A stretch of DNA of 64,000 bases, taken from NCBI GenBank assembly GCA_000827265.1, contig KN834820.1, positions 163,024 through 227,023 of the forward strand, read 5' to 3'. The number at the start of each line of letters is the position of its first letter. Position 1 is the first letter of the stretch. This document shows, piece by piece, positions 22,270-35,113 of the stretch. The notes under the pieces are model-generated. The model had not been told where the DNA came from and did not search any database. It saw nothing but the letters and a program-made list of their open reading frames with translations. A program made the position numbers and the translations under genes. This DNA comes from Collybiopsis luxurians FD-317 M1 (taxonomy: Eukaryota > Basidiomycota > Agaricomycetes > Agaricales > Omphalotaceae).

Positions 22270-24386
22270 TCAAAACGTGTGGCCGCGGCGTATTTCCGAA
22301 GACATCACATGTTGGGTCTTTCGTACAACGACTTCAAGAGGTACATTACGATATACCGGCTAGGCAGGTCAACGTGAATTTACTAGAAATTTTGAAGATG
22401 GAGATAGTGAAGGCTTACCTCGGGTTTTGCGTCAAACTTCAATAATGGAAGCCCAATCTCATTAATCGTGGGTGCATCCGAATCCGCCTCGAGAGTTTTC
22501 ACAATTATTGGAGGCGAAGATGGTACGTCACGGTCACTGCCCGAGATTATAGCGGTCGATGAACCGGAATCTTCATCGTGGAAAAAGGACAGTATGCGTG
22601 TTATGGGTTTGGCTGTACGTCTTGAGGCTGGAGGAGTTTTAAAGTAGACGCTAGCGTTCATCCTGAATCCATTTTTCAATATAGTGGAGAGAATTATAAG
22701 AGAGCGCCATACATAGATAAGAAGCAATTGACATAGACTTCTCGGCGAATCGTCAGTGTATCGAGGATAGCTTATACATATTGCGCATTACTTACATTGG
22801 GGTAATCCCATCTCCGTGCCAATATATGCGGGCTTTTGCACGCCAATTGCGAACTACAAGCGATACGCATCAGCCGAAAAAAGTGATGAGTAGGACAATT
22901 CGGATCGTACCGCAATAACAACTGCTGCAGAGATGAAACTATTGATAAAAGGAGGAGTATTCGAATGTTATCTCCAGGCAACCCTCGAGATTAACTCACC
23001 CAGTAATTATCCCTGTATTTACAACATATGCTATGACCATTTCCCAACTCGAGTCGGTCCTGTATTCATGTAAGTATTATCTTAGGTCGCGGGCTCCAGA
23101 AAATTGAACGGAGCTCTGAAAAACTCACCAAGTTAGATTGGTTTTAGATTTGGCGAGTGTGTATATGAGAAGACCAGCGACAAGAAAATCCGACACAGAT
23201 GTCATGGACATCGATGCAATGGCTATAGGCTAGAACGATCGTGAAAAAGTCGTGACGAATCGAGATGCCAGGCCTGGAGAAATCTCACCTTGAAACGTAT
23301 AGTCAACAGGTCGGTAAGTAAGTCGACAGTGAACCTGAGATGCTATCTCATTAGAGCCGGTAAAGTTGGACCTTTCTTGGACGCTTACACTTCGTAGGTG
23401 AACACTTTTCAAATCAAAGGATCAGCTTAGTGGTACAGTTGAGAGTAAGGCTCTCAAATCGTACCTATTCCCATAGCTAATAACATTCACATGTTGACCT
23501 CAGAAATGCCATTCTTCGGTACGATAAGTGCGGAAAGTACGAACCATAATCAGCTGTCAAAAACACCAGCTTACCGAAAGAGAACTATCAGCGACGGACC
23601 CCAAGGTATCAAACCTCGACTCACCAATCCAAAAGGAATCCACTTCGATATGTACTGTCTTACTAGTAAAGGCGTGATCTAAGCAGACGAAAATGAGGAA
23701 AGCTGAGGCCTAGCTCACATTGCCATATACGGAGAGTGTACAGGCTGTCAATAAGAACACCATCAGCGGGCATGGATCAATGAATGATGAATGAATGGAG
23801 CACTTACAGTTTTGTTAAACCCATGATCAAGGTCTGTAGAAACGAGCGCGTCATCCAGTTAGACAAAGACGTTTTAGGCAGGCTCGGGAACTTGCCTGCA
23901 TGAAGATTTGGATCTGTCCTCGAACATGAGATGAATAATAATAATAATAGAAAGTGACTTGCCTTCAGACTCCAGACAAACGGCGGCAAGATGTTATCCT
24001 CTAGAGTGATCACATAATAGTATGTTGCATCGAACACAAAACAAAGTTGGATGACATCTAATAGCCTAGAGTCAAGGTTAGTTCTAGTATATCATAGTGC
24101 GAGACCAAGGGCTGGCTGACCATAACAGACCGACCTAAGTGATAGGAAGACGCTTGAGATGAGTGCTTGAGCTGGGATGAAAAGGAAACTCACTGTAATT
24201 TTGTGTAATAGCGGGTCTGATTGTTTGGTGCGGAAAAAAATAAATGCTTGTACACTAGCAATCCCACACATTCTGGAAGAGCTCATGAGTCCAGGACCCA
24301 ACATCTCAAAGTATAACTCACAGTGACGCCAACAGCAACCCAACCATCATCCCCCCAAAAGTCTCTCCGATATCGATAACCACCAT
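22270..24386 (-). CDS. Multi-pass membrane protein, DUF6534-like
   Basis: A many-exon gene read from ATG 24386 (VVIDIGETFGGMMVGLLLASL, then SVQAFIFFRTKQSDPLLHKI, LDVIQLCFVFDATYYYVITLED) through several short hydrophobic exons to a C-terminal cytosolic tail (TPPASRRTAKPITRILSFF, then EVVVRKTQHVMSSEIRRGH, stop at 22270). The pattern of about seven transmembrane segments with a short TxG-type N-terminus and a Ser/Pro-rich tail is that of the agaricomycete DUF6534 family, which is expanded and of unknown function. The two terminal exons splice phase-0 (donor GTAAGC after KPE). Internal exon borders were not all fixed. No broken frame was noticed in the parts checked. Confidence 0.75.
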
Positions 24387-25226
24387 GTTGATGTCCTCAG
24401 GAGTTGTGGGCGAAAGGATGGCAGATATAAGTACGCGCTAAAGATAAGTACTTTCTCACCCTGGGCAGTGAGACGGAGGAAGGGCGGAACAGGTTGGGAA
24501 AGATCTGGCGATCTATGGCACAGTCAATGGAAGTTTCCTACATTTCCATCTGACCGTCGTGTCATTTATCACTTCCCGAAACTCGGTTGCCATGTGTTGT
24601 GGACGCAGGACAAAAGTAGGTTGACCACTGTCAAGTCCACTAGAACACATTGTCCATCGCAGCTCGCCTCAAAACTTATCTATCTTCCACCAAGCGGTCA
24701 AAAAGGGGGAGCGCCCGAGGTCATCCAACAGCGGCATCAAAGCAGCATCATATGATGATCACTTCGACACAAGGGCCTAGGGCATCAGCATCCATATCGG
24801 TTTTCTAAGGACAATGAAGCACCGAGCAAATGACATGGAGCTCGTAGAGGTGCTCCAGGATGTTCTAAAAATTGGAGGCTCCATATGGAGGACGGAGAAG
24901 ATGGCTCAGTCGAGGGAAAAACACTGCCTCTTCGGTACGGTGCTGAGCCATGGAGACAGGGGATCCTGTCGTTTCCTATGCGTTGAGACAGTCCTAATAC
25001 AGCGGTGGTCATCTAAATATTAGCTCCGGGGTGCAGATAATCAGTATGAGAAAGGTACAAGTAGCAGTGTCGTGTTCGAAGCACTGCTGAGTACTACCAT
25101 TCACGATCGCATATAAGATAACTCCACTCTATTTGCTCAAAGACTTTGTAGACCATTGAAACATGACAGATTGATAAATGAAAAAACACACCACCCAGTG
25201 TCGGAGTGCACCGGTTACGAAAGCCT
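24387..25226. other. Intergenic, no gene seen
   Basis: About 840 bp between the membrane-protein start and the GCV1 stop. Short open frames on both strands have no motifs. Confidence 0.5.
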
Positions 25227-26732
25227 TCAACCTCTCCAATAATCGCTTTTAACAAAGGGCATAGGAGTTACAATGGCTTTTCGCCGTTTGTTCCTTACTT
25301 CCACATCAAGCTCCGTACCTTTCTTATGCAGACCATTCTTAACATATCCCATGGCGATATTTTTGTTCAGGGTGGGAGAGGGGATACCGGAAGTGATCAT
25401 TCCAATCTGTTCGTCGCCGGAGAAGATTTTCGCTCCCTCTAGAGGATTACAGACTCAGTAAATGGAGCGGCGGAACATTGCAAACCTACTTACGCCGAGC
25501 GGGGGCTCCATCGATCATTAACCCAACTCTGCGCCTGGGCGGTGCGTTTTGTAGATGTTCTCGGACGCCATCAGCGCCGATGAATTCACCAGTCTCTTTC
25601 CTAGCCTTTCCTGAGATTGCTTAATACGGCAGAAACAGATTAAACGATGATCAAAACGCGTACCAATGACCCATGACAATCCAGCTTCTACAGGGGAGGT
25701 ATTTTCATCCAGGTCGTTGCCATATAGGCACATACCGGCTTCCAAACGCAAGCTATCGCGCGCGCCGAGACCGGTCAGTTGGACGGGGGACTTTGAAAGT
25801 AATTTGGCAACCTCAAGTGTTTGCGAAGGGGGAATGGAAATTTCGAAACCATCCTCTCCGGTGTATCCACCACGAGCAACATGTAGATTGAAACCTTCAA
25901 TTGGGACGAAAGCAGATGTTCCGAACGTCAATTTCTGAAGATCGAAGGACGTCAGAGCTTGAAGATAGGAAGCAGCCTTTGGTCCTGAAGAGTAACGTCA
26001 GTAGCCGAGACATTGCGCTACACTTCCGACGAACCCTGCAAGGCAAGTAAGCCCCAGTTTTCCAATACCTCCAGCTCTACCGGGCCTTTCTTTGCATGTT
26101 CACTCGAATTCCAAATCTCAAGCTTCTCCTTAAACCAAGCCAAGTCACGATCTCTACGACCAGCATTCGTTACAATATAGAAAGCGTCCTCGGCATGTTT
26201 CGTAACGACAGTATCATCAATGATACCACCTTTTTCGTTCAGAATTACTGAGAGGGTCGAGCTATAAGGTTTCAGCGCAGATAGTGAGGACGGTGTTAAC
26301 CATTCTAGGAACTCCGTAGCGGATGGTCCTCGAAAGCTGTACAAGACTCATTAATGATATTTGTATTGAGCTCTTTAGATAGTGACTCACTTTGATTGAA
26401 CCATATGTCCCACATCAAAGAGACCTGCGCTGTTGCGAACATGGTTATGACTAGCAACTGTGATAAATATGAGTTTGAGTTTTGAAACATACAGCCTTGG
26501 ATACCTTGTCCAACTTCTCCATATGACAGAGGCATCGAATATCCAGCAAAAGGTACCATTTTTGCGCCGTTTTCAAGGTGAAAGTCGTAAAGGCCAGTTT
26601 TCCTTAGCTGACAGCTCGTTAACTTGGAGAATTCTAAGCTGTAGGTCCTATTACCTGCCCAGCTTCTGTAGCATATTTACGAGCTAGAGCTTTGAAAGCC
26701 TGGTGAGCAGCGAACACAGAGCGCAGGATCAT
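25227..26732 (-). CDS. GCV1: Aminomethyltransferase, glycine cleavage system T protein (mitochondrial)
   Basis: The gene starts at ATG 26732 with a basic, Arg/Ala-rich leader ([23 protein letters not shown]) typical of mitochondrial import. Following exons give [101 protein letters not shown] and the end region [21 protein letters not shown]. These are the folate-binding and structural landmarks of T protein, which transfers the methylene unit from lipoamide-bound H protein to tetrahydrofolate and releases ammonia. Six or more exons; all frames appear intact. It is a core metabolic gene among accessory families. Confidence 0.95.
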
Positions 26733-27365
26733 GGTGGACGAGCACAACAAGCGTCAAAAATTCGGAACGGAACTCCGTTGGCACGTGATATCCATACCTT
26801 TGACCAACGCGTCGCGGCGCGTGGCGCGCCTGCACGCACTCGACATCTCTGACCTCTGGAAGGTCAATTGAGATCATTTACATTCAGAAAGCTGTAAGTA
26901 GTTGACTCCTTTTCTCCTAGTTCAACGCAAACTTGTCAATACAGCGCTAAATAGCACAGGGAAAGCAACGAATCCAACGGATCTAAAAGTTTCCACAGTG
27001 AATTGAGTACACTAAAAGTTAACGTACGCAACAATTCTGGCCTCATTACTTAGGTACAAAACTCTGATGGGTGGGTTAGAAACCCCCGAGAAATTACGAT
27101 GTCTGTGAAAGACGAACCGCCCTTCGTGACCGCTATTGGTCCGTTCCCGCAAAGAACCTAAACTTCCTAATTTGCACAAGTTTCTGCAATATATATTTTG
27201 CCGCGATGGCCTGATGAACTCCCGAAACTAACAAGAGGTGTACGAAGCTCAATATGACAGCCACTGCCAAGTGCCGACTCCTTGTTCAATTCTTGGACGA
27301 CGGCATGTCATTTCTAACAGGTGAAACCAAAAGACCCTCAACTCAGTGCTCTCTTCCATTCCACC

Positions 27366-28591
27366 ATGAGCCAAGTCACTCTCCCGAAATCCACATCTAC
27401 TGTCTCGGTGAAAGTACTCAACGTTAGTACCCCCACTTCGACCGCTCCATCCTCATTTTTTATAAGCCCGGTTAAGCCGGGAAGAGAGCGACTATCTGTC
27501 GTCGTTCATACCTTCCTTATTGAACATCCAAATGGCCGAAAGATGATGTTCGACCTCGGGGGCCTAAAAGATCCTGGTCAATACAGCCCAGCCGTGAAAG
27601 GCTTACTATCATCCCAAAATTTCGATATGAGCGTCGACGCGGATGTTACTGAGCAGCTCAATGCAGGGGGTATAAGGCTTGACCAAATTGATACGGTTAT
27701 TTGGAGGTGAGTTTGTAGTACAATAATTAAACTGACTCAAAAATGGAACCTGACGCAAAAATTTGTATCACTAGTCATACCCACCCAGACCATGTTGGTA
27801 AGTTCCTGGAGTATGTTTTGCGGTTATAACTTTGATCTTACACGATTCTTAGGCGATATGTCACTGTTCCCTCCAACGACTAAGCTGCTTATCGGTAAAG
27901 GAACTGACAGGAAGGTGTTCCCTGAATTTCCGGATGCGCAACTTCGCGAGAGTGATTTCGCGTACGTTCACCCACAAAGCTCATGTTAATGGTGAAATTT
28001 ACTGACGAGACTCTTGTACAGAGGGAGAGAAGTCGAGGAACTAAGCTGGGAAACCGCGCACTTAACAATTGCTGGACTGCGAGCATTTGACTTCTTTGGG
28101 GATGGTAGCTTCTACGTCCTCGACACGCCAGGTGTAAGACCAATTTTTTCCTGAGCCAATGGTCCAATCTTATGTTTCTCCAGCATTGTTCAGGACATCT
28201 GAGTGCTCTGGCCCGCGTCAAGGAAGATTCTTTCGTGCTTCTCGGGGGCGATGTTTGCCACCATCCAGGCCAACTTAGACCTAACCTCCATATTCAGAGG
28301 AATATCCCTTATTCCGGGGATATTCTCATTGATCTTTCTCAGCCCATCCTAACTGTCCCAGGACAGCCGTCCGCATACGGTGATAAACCTACCGCTCTAG
28401 CTACATTGGAAAAAATCCAACTGCTCGACGCACATCCCGATATTTTTGTTATTCTAGCACACGATTCGACCTTGGAGGGAATCATTAACTTGTTCCCGGA
28501 GACGGTAAATAATTGGAAAGAGTTTGGATGGAAACACAAAGCTGTTTGGGCATTTATGCAAGAGGGCACCAAAGGTTTTGGGTACCACTGA
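27366..28591 (+). CDS. Metallo-beta-lactamase fold hydrolase, paralogue B (AttM/lactonase-like)
   Basis: Exons 27366-27706, 27775-27797, 27853-27961, 28022-28133 and 28184-28591 give 330 residues. The structure is identical to paralogues C, D and E (341, 23, 109, 112 and 408 nt), which fixes the models. SHTHPDHVGD is the Zn motif, followed by HCSGHLSALARVKEDSFVLLGGDVCHHPGQLRPN and ILAHDSTLEG; all metal ligands are present. A quorum-quenching-type or other lactone hydrolase role is inferred from fold only. It is the most diverged of the plus-strand copies and appears functional. Confidence 0.88.
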
Positions 28592-30143
28592 TAAAGACGT
28601 GGCCGCGGTGTAATCCGTATAGCAAAGAACCTCAATCTGCCTCTACATCCTCTATCTCAATATTTCTTGTCTGTGCCTTTCGAATTTAACACGAAAGCCT
28701 GCCCTACATAAATGGAGAATCTTACTAAATGTAAAATACATTTAAAATTAATTTTCACAGGTCCTCACTTCGAAAGGCTGTAGCCGACATTTTACTGCAT
28801 GATATCTGATGTACAATGAAGGAGAAGTGATTGTCTCAGATCCTGTTAATCATGATAGGATCTTATCGCCAAAGATGGTACTCGATGATCATCTTGATAC
28901 TACTGGAATCAAGCACACTGTTCCTTCCTACAACCATCAGCACTCATACCGAGATGAGATTCTCTGACTGGAACGACGAGCACTTGGTTGATGGGCTCAT
29001 GGCGCCCAGGGGCGACTGAGATTATTGAGCCGACCCCCATCATATCATGCTATCGTTTCAAATTTCTCACAAGATCGAGGAAGAGCCCATGTGCTGCCGG
29101 TGGTATAGCGATTCCAGCGAGACGATTCCCCCGTAACGCAATGTTTCTACCGGACTTTGTTTCTGTATCGGATATCGGACAGCACTGACAATTGGCAAAC
29201 TGTATGTAAGCAGCTGTTCAATTCCTTCTTTTAAATAGCTCTGCCCTCAGCCACAGTCTATAATAACTACTCTCATTTATCACCTTCCCGCAAAAAAGTC
29301 CTCTGAAAGCTAAATTCTAGACTTTCTCAACCATCATCTTGTGATAAATGCTCCTACCAAAAATAAGTATCAGAGACCATAGTGTCCGTCAACTACCATG
29401 GTTTAGAATGCCGAAAATAAATATGCTATTTTAGATAGCGTTAAGCATCATTATACAATATTGTCATGCATCTTTCCCTTTAATTGAGACTTTGCAGTCT
29501 GTCAGTTTAAACCTTGTTGCCATCCACTTCTTCCGGGGTGGAGACTTTAATGAGCACCCTGTCCGAATACGAGTACGAGTACAAATGTCCGAGGTCCGAG
29601 CCAGATAGAAATACTTTTTGAATGTGTATTAAGGTCCGTAACACAAATAAACAGCATGCTACAGACATCTATTAAGGCTCAACAACCATTGAATGAACTA
29701 CTCGAACTTTTTAGTGATCGTGCATTCTCGGAACACAGAGAAGAAATTAGCTGCCTTCAATGTCAAAGTACACACTTCAGAAATGCTTAAAGAGCTGAGA
29801 AACTTGATGTTCAAGAAAAACATATGAAACTACATTGCATAAACTATGAAAAATATCGAGAATAAGGGGATTCTGCTGTGAGATTCCGTGCGTACTAAGT
29901 TTGACAAAAATAAGAAGACCAATGAACTTTAGAACTGTACTGATGGGGCTCGGACACTCGTTAAAGTTGCCCAGACCCTCGCTGAACTTGCATATAGTAA
30001 CAAAGTAACTGCATCACTGAATCTAACTCCTCTTACCTTTTGCTCTATTTATCATATATGGCCTAGGTCTGGGCTTAATATTCATTCTGATATGAACTCT
30101 GGACCTCGCTGCCAGTGCAGGTTAGAATGAATCAAAGTTAAAA
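28592..30143. other. Intergenic, no gene seen
   Basis: About 1.55 kb between MBL gene B and the end of the kinase gene. AT-rich with a short gagtac repeat near 29566-29583. Checked for a kinase domain that might belong to the neighbouring gene; none found. Confidence 0.5.
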
Positions 30144-32940
30144 TCAAAGACTTACAACCGGTGGACTTGCTTCTCGCCGCTGATGTTCAATAGCACTCTC
30201 CGGGGAAAATTGATCCAAAGGATCCCATTTATTCTCGCGGTGTCCTTTGTCCAAGCCCCACTGATAGTTACCTGAAGGTCCTGCTGTATCTGAACGATCA
30301 AACATACGCTGCTCCAGATTACGGAGTGCCTTGTCAACATCCTCGGATGTGCCCGTACTTGCTCGGTCCTGCTCAGACTTGCTCGGGCTTGTTCGTACCT
30401 GTTCGGACGCTCGGACTGGCTGCTCGTTAAAATCACTAACCCCCACTTCTTTTAGATGGCTCCCCCACAACTTTGTGGCACGTATAGGCTTGCGAATGGC
30501 AGTGGATCGTAAACGTCTCACTTGCTGTTCGACTACCATCCGTATCGTTTTTTTCGGCCTGGGGCCACTATCCCCACCATTTGGTTTCCTCCATGTCGAA
30601 GCAGCAGTCTCTACTTCGTCTACTATAGGCTGGTCAATGTCATGACCCGGAAAGTATTGATGGAGATGCTCATAAATGTCCTCGACAAACGGCCTTGCCC
30701 ACGCGGACACCCTCTTGGTGATCTCAGGCGGTCGTTGCATAACAGACTGATTTGTACTGTATTGGTCGTCGTCGTGACTACCCGAATATGATTTAGGTAC
30801 ACCAATGGTGAAAGAGGCTTGCCTGGAACGAGTAATGGAAGTACTGGTGGATTGAGTACGCAGCACGGGAGTAGAAGAGACACGCCTGGGACCGTGATCG
30901 TTTATGGACAATCTGTTCATGGCCTGCATAGATTGGCGACCGAAATCGGGTAGAAGAGGAGGTTGGTAAACGAATGGCTGTCGATCTGGGTTTGGATCCG
31001 GATCAGGACTTGTTACATGGAATGACCTTTTCCGGCAGCCAGTTGATGAAATTCTACTAGAGCTCGTAGATTTAGGGGAAGAAATATTATCTTCATGGAG
31101 TTGTTGAGGATTTGACCGCACGGGTGATGAAGGAGGGGTTATATGGACGATTGGCGATCCCGATAATGCCGTAGGTGTAGGGACAGAATGTGATGGAGAG
31201 CGCTCATCGGGATGATGCCGATGAGGGGGGTCATAAGGTAGAGGGGAGGGAGTAGATGGAACAGGAGGGATAGTGGGGATGATAGGGACAGGAACTGGCG
31301 GTAAAGTCTTCTTCGATTTGATGCGACGTATAGATTGCGCCAGAGTAGAGTGAGATTTACTCCGTCGAATGGTCGGTTCCACCCTGGAAGATGGATCCTC
31401 AGGGCCTTCGATATAGGCCGAATGGAACGTCCAGCTAGGGGACACCAGAAGGTAAGGGTGTGATCTAAGTGCTGCTGCCGATGGTCGCCTTGCAGGGTCC
31501 CTAGTATTAAATGGTTAAAGGGGTATTCATGAATTATGAGATTAAGCATACCTGGCAAAAGCCTTATCTCGAAAGTCCATTGCCTCATCGCTCAACAGCA
31601 ATTCTGGGGGAATCGGGGGCGGAAGTTTCTGAGTATATAGCTAAATGGGGCAGAATTAGGAAGTAACTAATGACCGAGGGTTCAAGCATACCTTGAAGAT
31701 TACCCCATACAAATCTTCGCCATGCCAGGGTCTTCTACCGGTCCACATCTCAACAACAACGCATCCAATACTCCATATATCCACCTTGGCATCGTAGCCG
31801 TTTGTAGCTTTGGGATTGACGGCTTCAGGGGCCATCCAATAGACCGTGCCTCGCATTTGAGTGAAAGCTCGACCATCAACCTCGGCCTGCTTGGAGATGC
31901 CGAAATCTGATATCTTGCACACCCCGGACTTCTCTACGAGAATATTGTCCGCTTTAATGTCCTACATAAGCGTTAGCCATCATAAGTCCTTCATTCAGTG
32001 ACTCTGAATAAACTGACTCGATGTATAATCCCTCTTGAATGTAGGTAAGAGAGTCCTTGTAGCATTTGGCGTGTAAAATCTTTTGTAAGCTCCTCATCAA
32101 ATTTTCCATGAGCCTTGAGGCAGCTTCCGATGGTCCCTCCTGATACATAGTCCATGAATCTATTATGTTTGCTTGAGTAAGAAGCATGATGAATTATGAA
32201 AATAAATATATTCAACGTACATGCTTAAACAATCAATGCCCGCTTCAAAACCCAGGAACCGCACAATGTTTGGATGATCGAGGTCTCTGAGGGTATAGCT
32301 CTCGAACTTGAGAGCTTCCACACTTTCTCGTTCTTTTAGAGAGGGACCGGAAGGAAGATCAACTTGCTTCACAGCAATAATATCGCCAGTGGTAAGATTG
32401 AGCGCCCAAAACACACGCCCGTAGCTTCCTTGACCTATGAGATCGCCACGTATCCATTGGAAGGAAGGTGCTAAGTGGAACCCAGTTATCCATATATGAA
32501 TTATCTGAATCCAGAAGTACAAAATACGTACGCTCCCTGGCTGGCGACCTGTTACGTGGCTCAACAGTGCTCACAGTCCTTACAGCTCGAACCGTCACTG
32601 AATCATCAGAGACGTAAGGAGAAGAAGTTGGTGGTCGAAAGTGGGTAGGAGGGTTTCGCGATGGATCATGCTGAAGCTGGTGGGACTTGATGGTCGTATT
32701 AATAGGAGGATTTGGGCGCACAGCCCAAAAACCAGTTTGAGTGCCTGCGGAGGACCAAGTTGAAGGAGCGCGTGAATGCCTGCCCACTAGAGCCATTATT
32801 TGAGTGGGAAAGCTGGTAAGCGTGTTCCTCGGTCGCAAAGAGGCTTGATCTTGATCAGTTATTGTGTCTTCTTGCAAAGCAACTTGGGCTTGATATACGC
32901 TGGAACTGGTATGAGTGTTTTTGAACGGAGACGTAGTCAT
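30144..32940 (-). CDS. MAPKKK-like (STE11/BCK1 type) protein kinase with unusual C-terminal extension
   Basis: Exons join in frame from about 32940 (MTTSPFKNTHTSSS) through a Ser/Pro-rich linker to the kinase: WIRGDLIGQGSYGRVFWAL (Gly loop), IIAVKQVDLP (Lys), LDHPNIVRFLGFE, MDYVSGGTIGSCLKAHGKF, HSRGIIHR-DIKADNILVE (HRD), ISDFGISK (DFG), GTVYWMAPEA, DIWSIGCVVVEMWTGRRPW, RDPARRPSAAALRSHPYLL. All catalytic residues are present, so it should be active. The frame then continues for about 430 residues (30144-31445), rich in Ser/Pro, with a conserved-looking block EDIYEHLHQYFPGHDIDQPIVDE and TKLWGSHLKEV, which I associate with the region before the kinase in basidiomycete BCK1 proteins. A consensus donor GTAAGT overlaps the last codons before the stop, so the true 3' end may differ. 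See the fusion note on the gene at 32973-34677. Confidence 0.82.
30341..30426. repeat. 10-bp-period tandem repeat inside the kinase C-terminal coding region
   Basis: Ten-base blocks gctcggtcct, gctcagactt, gctcgggctt, gttcgtacct, gttcggacgc run in phase on the plus strand. On the coding strand this makes a degenerate 10-residue repeat (RASEQVRTSP, SKSEQDRAST). The unit is related to the array at 14191-14270 on the opposite strand. Confidence 0.6.
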
Positions 32941-32972
32941 TTTGATTTCTCGTAAAACAGCTTGATCTCCAT

Positions 32973-34677
32973 TCAAGCAGGCGTATACGTAGTCTGTAAC
33001 CGGTATTTATTTCTACTCTCTGAGTACGGAGGCCACTCACATTTGGATTTGATAATCTTAAGACGGTTGCTTAGATCATGAATCAGCTCGGAGTCAGATG
33101 GGAAATGCTTTATTCAATCGTTAGGAGAAATGTCGATTGCCAGAGCTGATACTTACATGATGATCATCTTGAATGACAGAGACCCAGTCCTCATCATGGG
33201 TAATCGCAATATCTACTTCATTATGCTAGATTAACAAGGTGAGTAGTTGTATTGTCTAGAAGTACCAGAGCTCACATTATCCAATATCCATCTATTAATG
33301 ACATCAGAAGGATGGTACACCTAGACTTTTAGTCATAAGATTTTGTGTGATCCCAGATCCTTGGTCACGTACATGATTTCGATCAGGGAAGATAGTATCA
33401 TCACAATATTCACTAGAAGCAAACTCTCCAGTGACGGAAGGTAGTTCCAGATTTGAAGAAGGGTAAGTGATAGCATTAATCCCTCGAGATTCATCGAGAT
33501 TCATATCGGCAATGTAATTCACTTCCAAAACAAACTTGAATGGATTTTTCTGATGCTTTCGGATAGCAATTCTGAAGCCACGCAGGAACACACATCCTGA
33601 TTGCAATTCAGAATCGCTATCGGCACCACTTGAAGCCGCTGCGTAGTCGCACCTGCTAAATCTGTACCTGGGTGCACCTCCGACCTTATCAGGGGTTTTG
33701 GGAATGAATTCCAAGCGTACTAGCTTTTCCTGGCTTCTTGCATCGTCAAAAGAAACCGTACCCCAAGCTCGTGCTTTGTCACAGCCAGTGATAAGATATA
33801 GACCTTCATACAATCCCATAGCCAGACCTCCCTGATCTCGCTCTCGGTTGAGAAACTCATACCATGTCTGAGCATATTTCGCAGTGTAGTTGTACAGCGC
33901 AGGCCTGTGCTGATGATCAATTCTCTTTCCTCCCTCTGGTAGTATGAGGAAAGCACCCTCGGTTGCTGATGAGGTGAATGATAATCCTGCACCCACGTCT
34001 TCCGGAACTCCCCTGAAAGGTTACTGATGCGTGAATGGCAGTCATCTATACTGTGAGGAATAGAAAACATACGGGATTGGCATTTGTCCTTGAGGAAATG
34101 GAATATTAGTTTTGGAAATATCGGAAGCCTTGCTAGCCACATGTGAACCCGGCTCAAATTCTTCCAGATCTTCCTCGACATCGAAAGCATTATCTATCGG
34201 GAGTGGCTCGAAATCTGGTGGGACTCTACCCGTATTTATGGCATGATCTGCAGAATGAAATATGTTGAAGAGATACGCAGTGAACACTCCAAACCCGTTC
34301 AGGATTCCAACATCTCCTATACGAACTCCTTCCCGTTTATACGCTTCCGGTAAGCGGACACCTTGAGCTTTTGGCTTCCATAAAGGATATCCGCGCTTTG
34401 CGAGTAAGAGTATGCGAGAATAGAGTTCGGAAGGGGATTCATTTGGACGGTCATAATTTATGCGGGGGTTTAAGGTGGGAATAGACAAAGTTGGAGGGCT
34501 CACAGCTGATGTTGGAGGACCGGGAGAAGGTGCACTCCGAGATTCAGCGGATGCAATGAAATTGCAGTTATCGAATTGGAGCCTTTGAGCTTGAGGGAAA
34601 AATCTACGAAACAGGAGGTCAAGTACGACGCGTCTAAGCAGAATCAAATCATACGAAGGTACACTCTCCGCCGTCAT
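32973..34677 (-). CDS. YHPSDVIN-family agaricomycete protein of unknown function (possibly fused to the downstream kinase)
   Basis: Exons 34073-34677, 33373-34012, 33276-33320, 33157-33225 and 32973-33107 join in phase to 497 residues. It shows the pattern of a large agaricomycete family I recognise but cannot assign a function: ELYSRILLLAKRGYPLWKP, REGVRIGDVGIL, FNIFHSADHAIN, VPPDFEPL, LEVNYIADMN, VYHPSDVINRWILD, VDIAITHDEDWVSVIQDD and FPSDSELIHDLSNRLKII. No signal peptide or membrane segment is seen. Reading through the last exon meets a TGA at 32973; alternatively a GTGAGT donor at 33041 and an acceptor at 32993 (52-bp intron) continue the frame without a stop into the kinase ORF, so one fused protein is possible. 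A start at 34677 is preferred (TAESVPSYDLI is also kept in the duplicate). Confidence 0.8.
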
Positions 34678-35113
34678 AGGAGAAGGGGAGAGGGGGGGGA
34701 GGGTGAGCAAGGAAATTTAAGAATAATGGGACAATTCAAGGTTCGTCTGACGTTGCTATAGTCACAGCCCTGTTTCAAACTTTCCATCACTCAATCGATC
34801 GTTCGCTTATGAGCAAAATTTGATGCGATACAGTATTCCTTTGCGTTGAAGCAAGGACTCACGATGTCAATCCGTAAATCCAGTAAAGAGATGACATATA
34901 CTCAAATTTCCAGTCGTCCAAGTAGAACTCGATTTTGCGAAATTCTGCTTAGAAATTTAGTCCAAAGGGAACACAGGGTGGACAGGATCTCGATGCCAAA
35001 GTGATAACTCACTGCCTTGGTTTCGGAACGGAAAAATAGTTCGGCACCAATGAATAATCATTCTTGCCGATCTACATCGAAGCTCTCGGCTTGCTCCTTT
35101 GATCTCTTCTACC
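34678..35113. promoter_or_regulatory. Divergent upstream region between YHPSDVIN gene and MBL copy C
   Basis: About 436 bp between two head-to-head start codons. A similar spacer lies at 41342-41788 between the truncated YHPSDVIN copy and MBL copy D. It contains purine-rich and TATA-poor sequence; shared bidirectional promoter activity is an inference from the arrangement. Confidence 0.35.

Noticed and set aside
30152..30436. Alternate-frame ORFs over the kinase tail
   Set aside because: Generated by the 10-bp-period repeat and composition; the long in-frame extension of the kinase is the better reading.
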